Source: UBA940 sp964464465
GTDB taxonomy: Bacteria > Bacteroidota > Bacteroidia > Bacteroidales > Rikenellaceae
Length of the DNA: 22,547 nucleotides
Direction of reading: 5' to 3'
Assembly (NCBI GenBank): GCA_964464465.1
Contig: CAYXGF010000028.1
Span: forward strand, 1 to 22,547
A program made the position numbers and the translations under genes. The notes beneath the pieces were generated by a model, which saw only the letters and a program-made list of their open reading frames with translations, was not told the DNA's origin and did no database searches. Of this stretch, positions 20,880 through 22,547 are shown one piece after another. The stretch's first letter is position 1, and every line of letters begins with the position of its first letter.

Positions 20880-22547
20880 ATGAAACGATTTCTACTGATA
20901 CTGTCCATATTGTCGCTGATGATAGCTGGCACCGGATGCGACAGAGACTCCGGAAAAATTGAGGAACCAGTATTCACCGGAGCCATACGTCCGGCCAACG
21001 ACGTATTCGAGGTGGGATGCATAAAGACCAGCATATCCGTAGGCATCGTAAACGACATACCTGTCACAATATCCGCCTCAGAACCGTGGATTCACACCGA
21101 CAGCAGGGAACTGCCGGCCGGAGAGAACTATCTGGGGATAGACATCCTCGCCAACCAGTCGCCCAAAAGCCGCACCGGCAGACTAATCCTAACGGCAGCG
21201 GACGGCAGCGAGTCGGTAAACATCCTTATCATCCAGGCCGGAAACGAGAATTCGGCATACATAAGGCCTCATACAAGCAGTCTCGACTTCGACTTCCACG
21301 AACAGACTCTGGAACTGAACATCAGCTCGGACTTCGATTTCCACATATCGATAGGCGACAGGTGGCTCACTTCGGAGAGCGATTTCTGCAAGGCGTCGGC
21401 CGACACCACGATATACTTCACGGCAGACATGAACACATCGTCCTCCGAACGCACGACATACATACGTCTTTCGGCGGACGGCGTCGAGAAGACCGTCGTA
21501 TCCGTACGGCAGTCGGCATTCTCGGCCGCAATGACGATATCCGTGGCAGAGTGCGACGCACCGCACGAGGAACAGACCATTTCCGTGGAGACGAGCTGCC
21601 TCACACCCTACACGATAACTTCCGACGCCGACTGGATTCTTTTCGACACAGATGAGGCTCCGGCCGGCAGTCTGACTGTCGAATTCACGGTCGAGGCCAA
21701 TCCCGACACTCAGCAGAGAACCGGTACCGTAACATTCTCTTCGACCGAGGGCGAGGACACGCAGACCCTTACCGTCGTTCAGCAGCCCAGGCCCAAGCGC
21801 ACGACAAACGACCTGCTCAGTTTCGAATTCCGCAAACAGAACAACCCGCATCTGGCCGCATCGTACACGATGGATATAGGCACCGACAATATCGTAACGG
21901 GCCGTCTGGCCGCTCTAGAAGACAGAACCGACGCACTCATAGCCACATTCACGCACAACGGCGACAAGGTCTTCATAGGCGACAAGGAGCAGACGAGCGG
22001 CGTGACGGTGAACGATTTCCGCCACCCGGTGACATACCGCGTAGTCTCCGAGTCCGGAGAGACAAAATACTTCACCGTCCGCGCGATGCGTTTCACAGGC
22101 CTGCCCATTCTGTACATAGACCTCAACTCCGGAAACGAAGTGACGAGCAAAGAGGTGTGGGCGCCGGCCAGCCTGCGTCTGGAAGGCAATCTGGACATGG
22201 ACGGACTCGACCTGCAAAACATCGAAATCAAAGGCCGGGGCAACTCCACATGGGACACGTTCCTCAAAAAACGCTCCTACAACATACGTCTCGGCTCGCG
22301 GCAGAAAGTCCTCGGCATGCCCAAACACAAACGCTGGGTGCTCATGGCCAACTACCGCGACAAGACGCTTCTGCGCAATGCCGTGGCATTCCACTTCTCG
22401 TCGCTCAGCGACGCCCTCAAATGGACACCGCGCTACCGTCAGGTGGAACTAGTGCTCCCCGGTACATTTCGCGGAGTCTACCTTGTAGCCGATCAGATTA
22501 AGATAGACATCAACCGCGTAAACATCCAGGAGATGCTGCCCACCGAC
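20880..22547 (+). CDS. CotH-domain lipoprotein with BACON-like repeats (3' end outside window)
   Basis: 556 codons are visible and the frame runs off the right edge. The signal peptide MKRFLLILSILSLMIAGTGC ends at probable lipid Cys20. Three BACON-like beta-sandwich domains follow at about 32-120, 125-213 and 217-302, each with a W-x-x-x core (EPWIHTD, DRWLTSE, ADWILFD) and a terminal VxQ-type strand (LIIQAG, SVRQSA, VVQQPR). Residues about 311-402 look like a DUF5018-type domain (LLSFEFRKQNNPHL, YRVVSESGETKYFTV). The CotH domain begins near 408, with the conserved IKGRGNSTW (450-458) and KHKRWVLMANYRDKTLLRNAVAF (482-504). CotH proteins are atypical kinases known from spore coats; the role in Bacteroidetes surface lipoproteins is unknown. 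Confidence 0.9.
   Translation, partial: MKRFLLILSILSLMIAGTGCDRDSGKIEEPVFTGAIRPANDVFEVGCIKTSISVGIVNDIPVTISASEPWIHTDSRELPAGENYLGIDILANQSPKSRTGRLILTAADGSESVNILIIQAGNENSAYIRPHTSSLDFDFHEQTLELNISSDFDFHISIGDRWLTSESDFCKASADTTIYFTADMNTSSSERTTYIRLSADGVEKTVVSVRQSAFSAAMTISVAECDAPHEEQTISVETSCLTPYTITSDADWILFDTDEAPAGSLTVEFTVEANPDTQQRTGTVTFSSTEGEDTQTLTVVQQPRPKRTTNDLLSFEFRKQNNPHLAASYTMDIGTDNIVTGRLAALEDRTDALIATFTHNGDKVFIGDKEQTSGVTVNDFRHPVTYRVVSESGETKYFTVRAMRFTGLPILYIDLNSGNEVTSKEVWAPASLRLEGNLDMDGLDLQNIEIKGRGNSTWDTFLKKRSYNIRLGSRQKVLGMPKHKRWVLMANYRDKTLLRNAVAFHFSSLSDALKWTPRYRQVELVLPGTFRGVYLVADQIKIDINRVNIQEMLPTD

Overview
The window looks like a chromosomal segment from a GC-rich member of the Bacteroidales, most like Alistipes or another Rikenellaceae. 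This is inferred from gene content and promoter style; no search was run. Supporting signs are repeated copies of the Bacteroidetes -7 promoter element TAnnTTTG, some with a TTG or TTTG about 20 bases upstream, a Bacteroidetes-type putative porin, surface-lipoprotein signals of the C-R-K-D-D-D type, and a lipoprotein with BACON-like domains and a CotH domain.

Layout, left to right. A possible methyltransferase 5' end runs off the left edge. Alanine dehydrogenase follows (158-1264, minus), then a minus-strand operon hpt-queE-ftsB (2861 down to 1343), divergent from purE-zupT (2961-4300, plus). Next comes an accessory patch (about 4300-7320). It holds an AT-rich, mosaic lipoprotein gene with a degenerate zincin motif and a non-canonical start problem, followed by a broken partial copy of the same gene, with GC-rich hairpins on both sides. 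Housekeeping genes resume with prfA-pyrF (minus) divergent from xseA-xseB-methyltransferase (plus). A manC plus small membrane protein pair (minus) converges on that operon and is divergent from pssA (plus), which is followed by a putative porin and a lytic transglycosylase lipoprotein. On the minus strand lie an acyl-CoA synthetase, a small lipoprotein and plsY. The plsY promoter region is a tandem array of about 75-bp repeats. The window ends inside a multidomain CotH lipoprotein gene (plus).

Functional themes. Nucleotide and queuosine metabolism: hpt, purE, pyrF, queE. Envelope and phospholipid biogenesis: pssA, plsY, the acyl-CoA synthetase, manC, porin, lytic transglycosylase, ftsB. DNA and translation housekeeping: xseAB, prfA. 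No CRISPR array, tRNA, rRNA or transposase gene was seen. The most unusual material is non-coding or mosaic: abutting divergent -7 elements between hpt and purE, a terminator sharing bases with a promoter, a probably leaderless xseA transcript, two distant hairpins with a compensatory base change, the plsY promoter repeats, and the duplicated or decayed lipoprotein locus.
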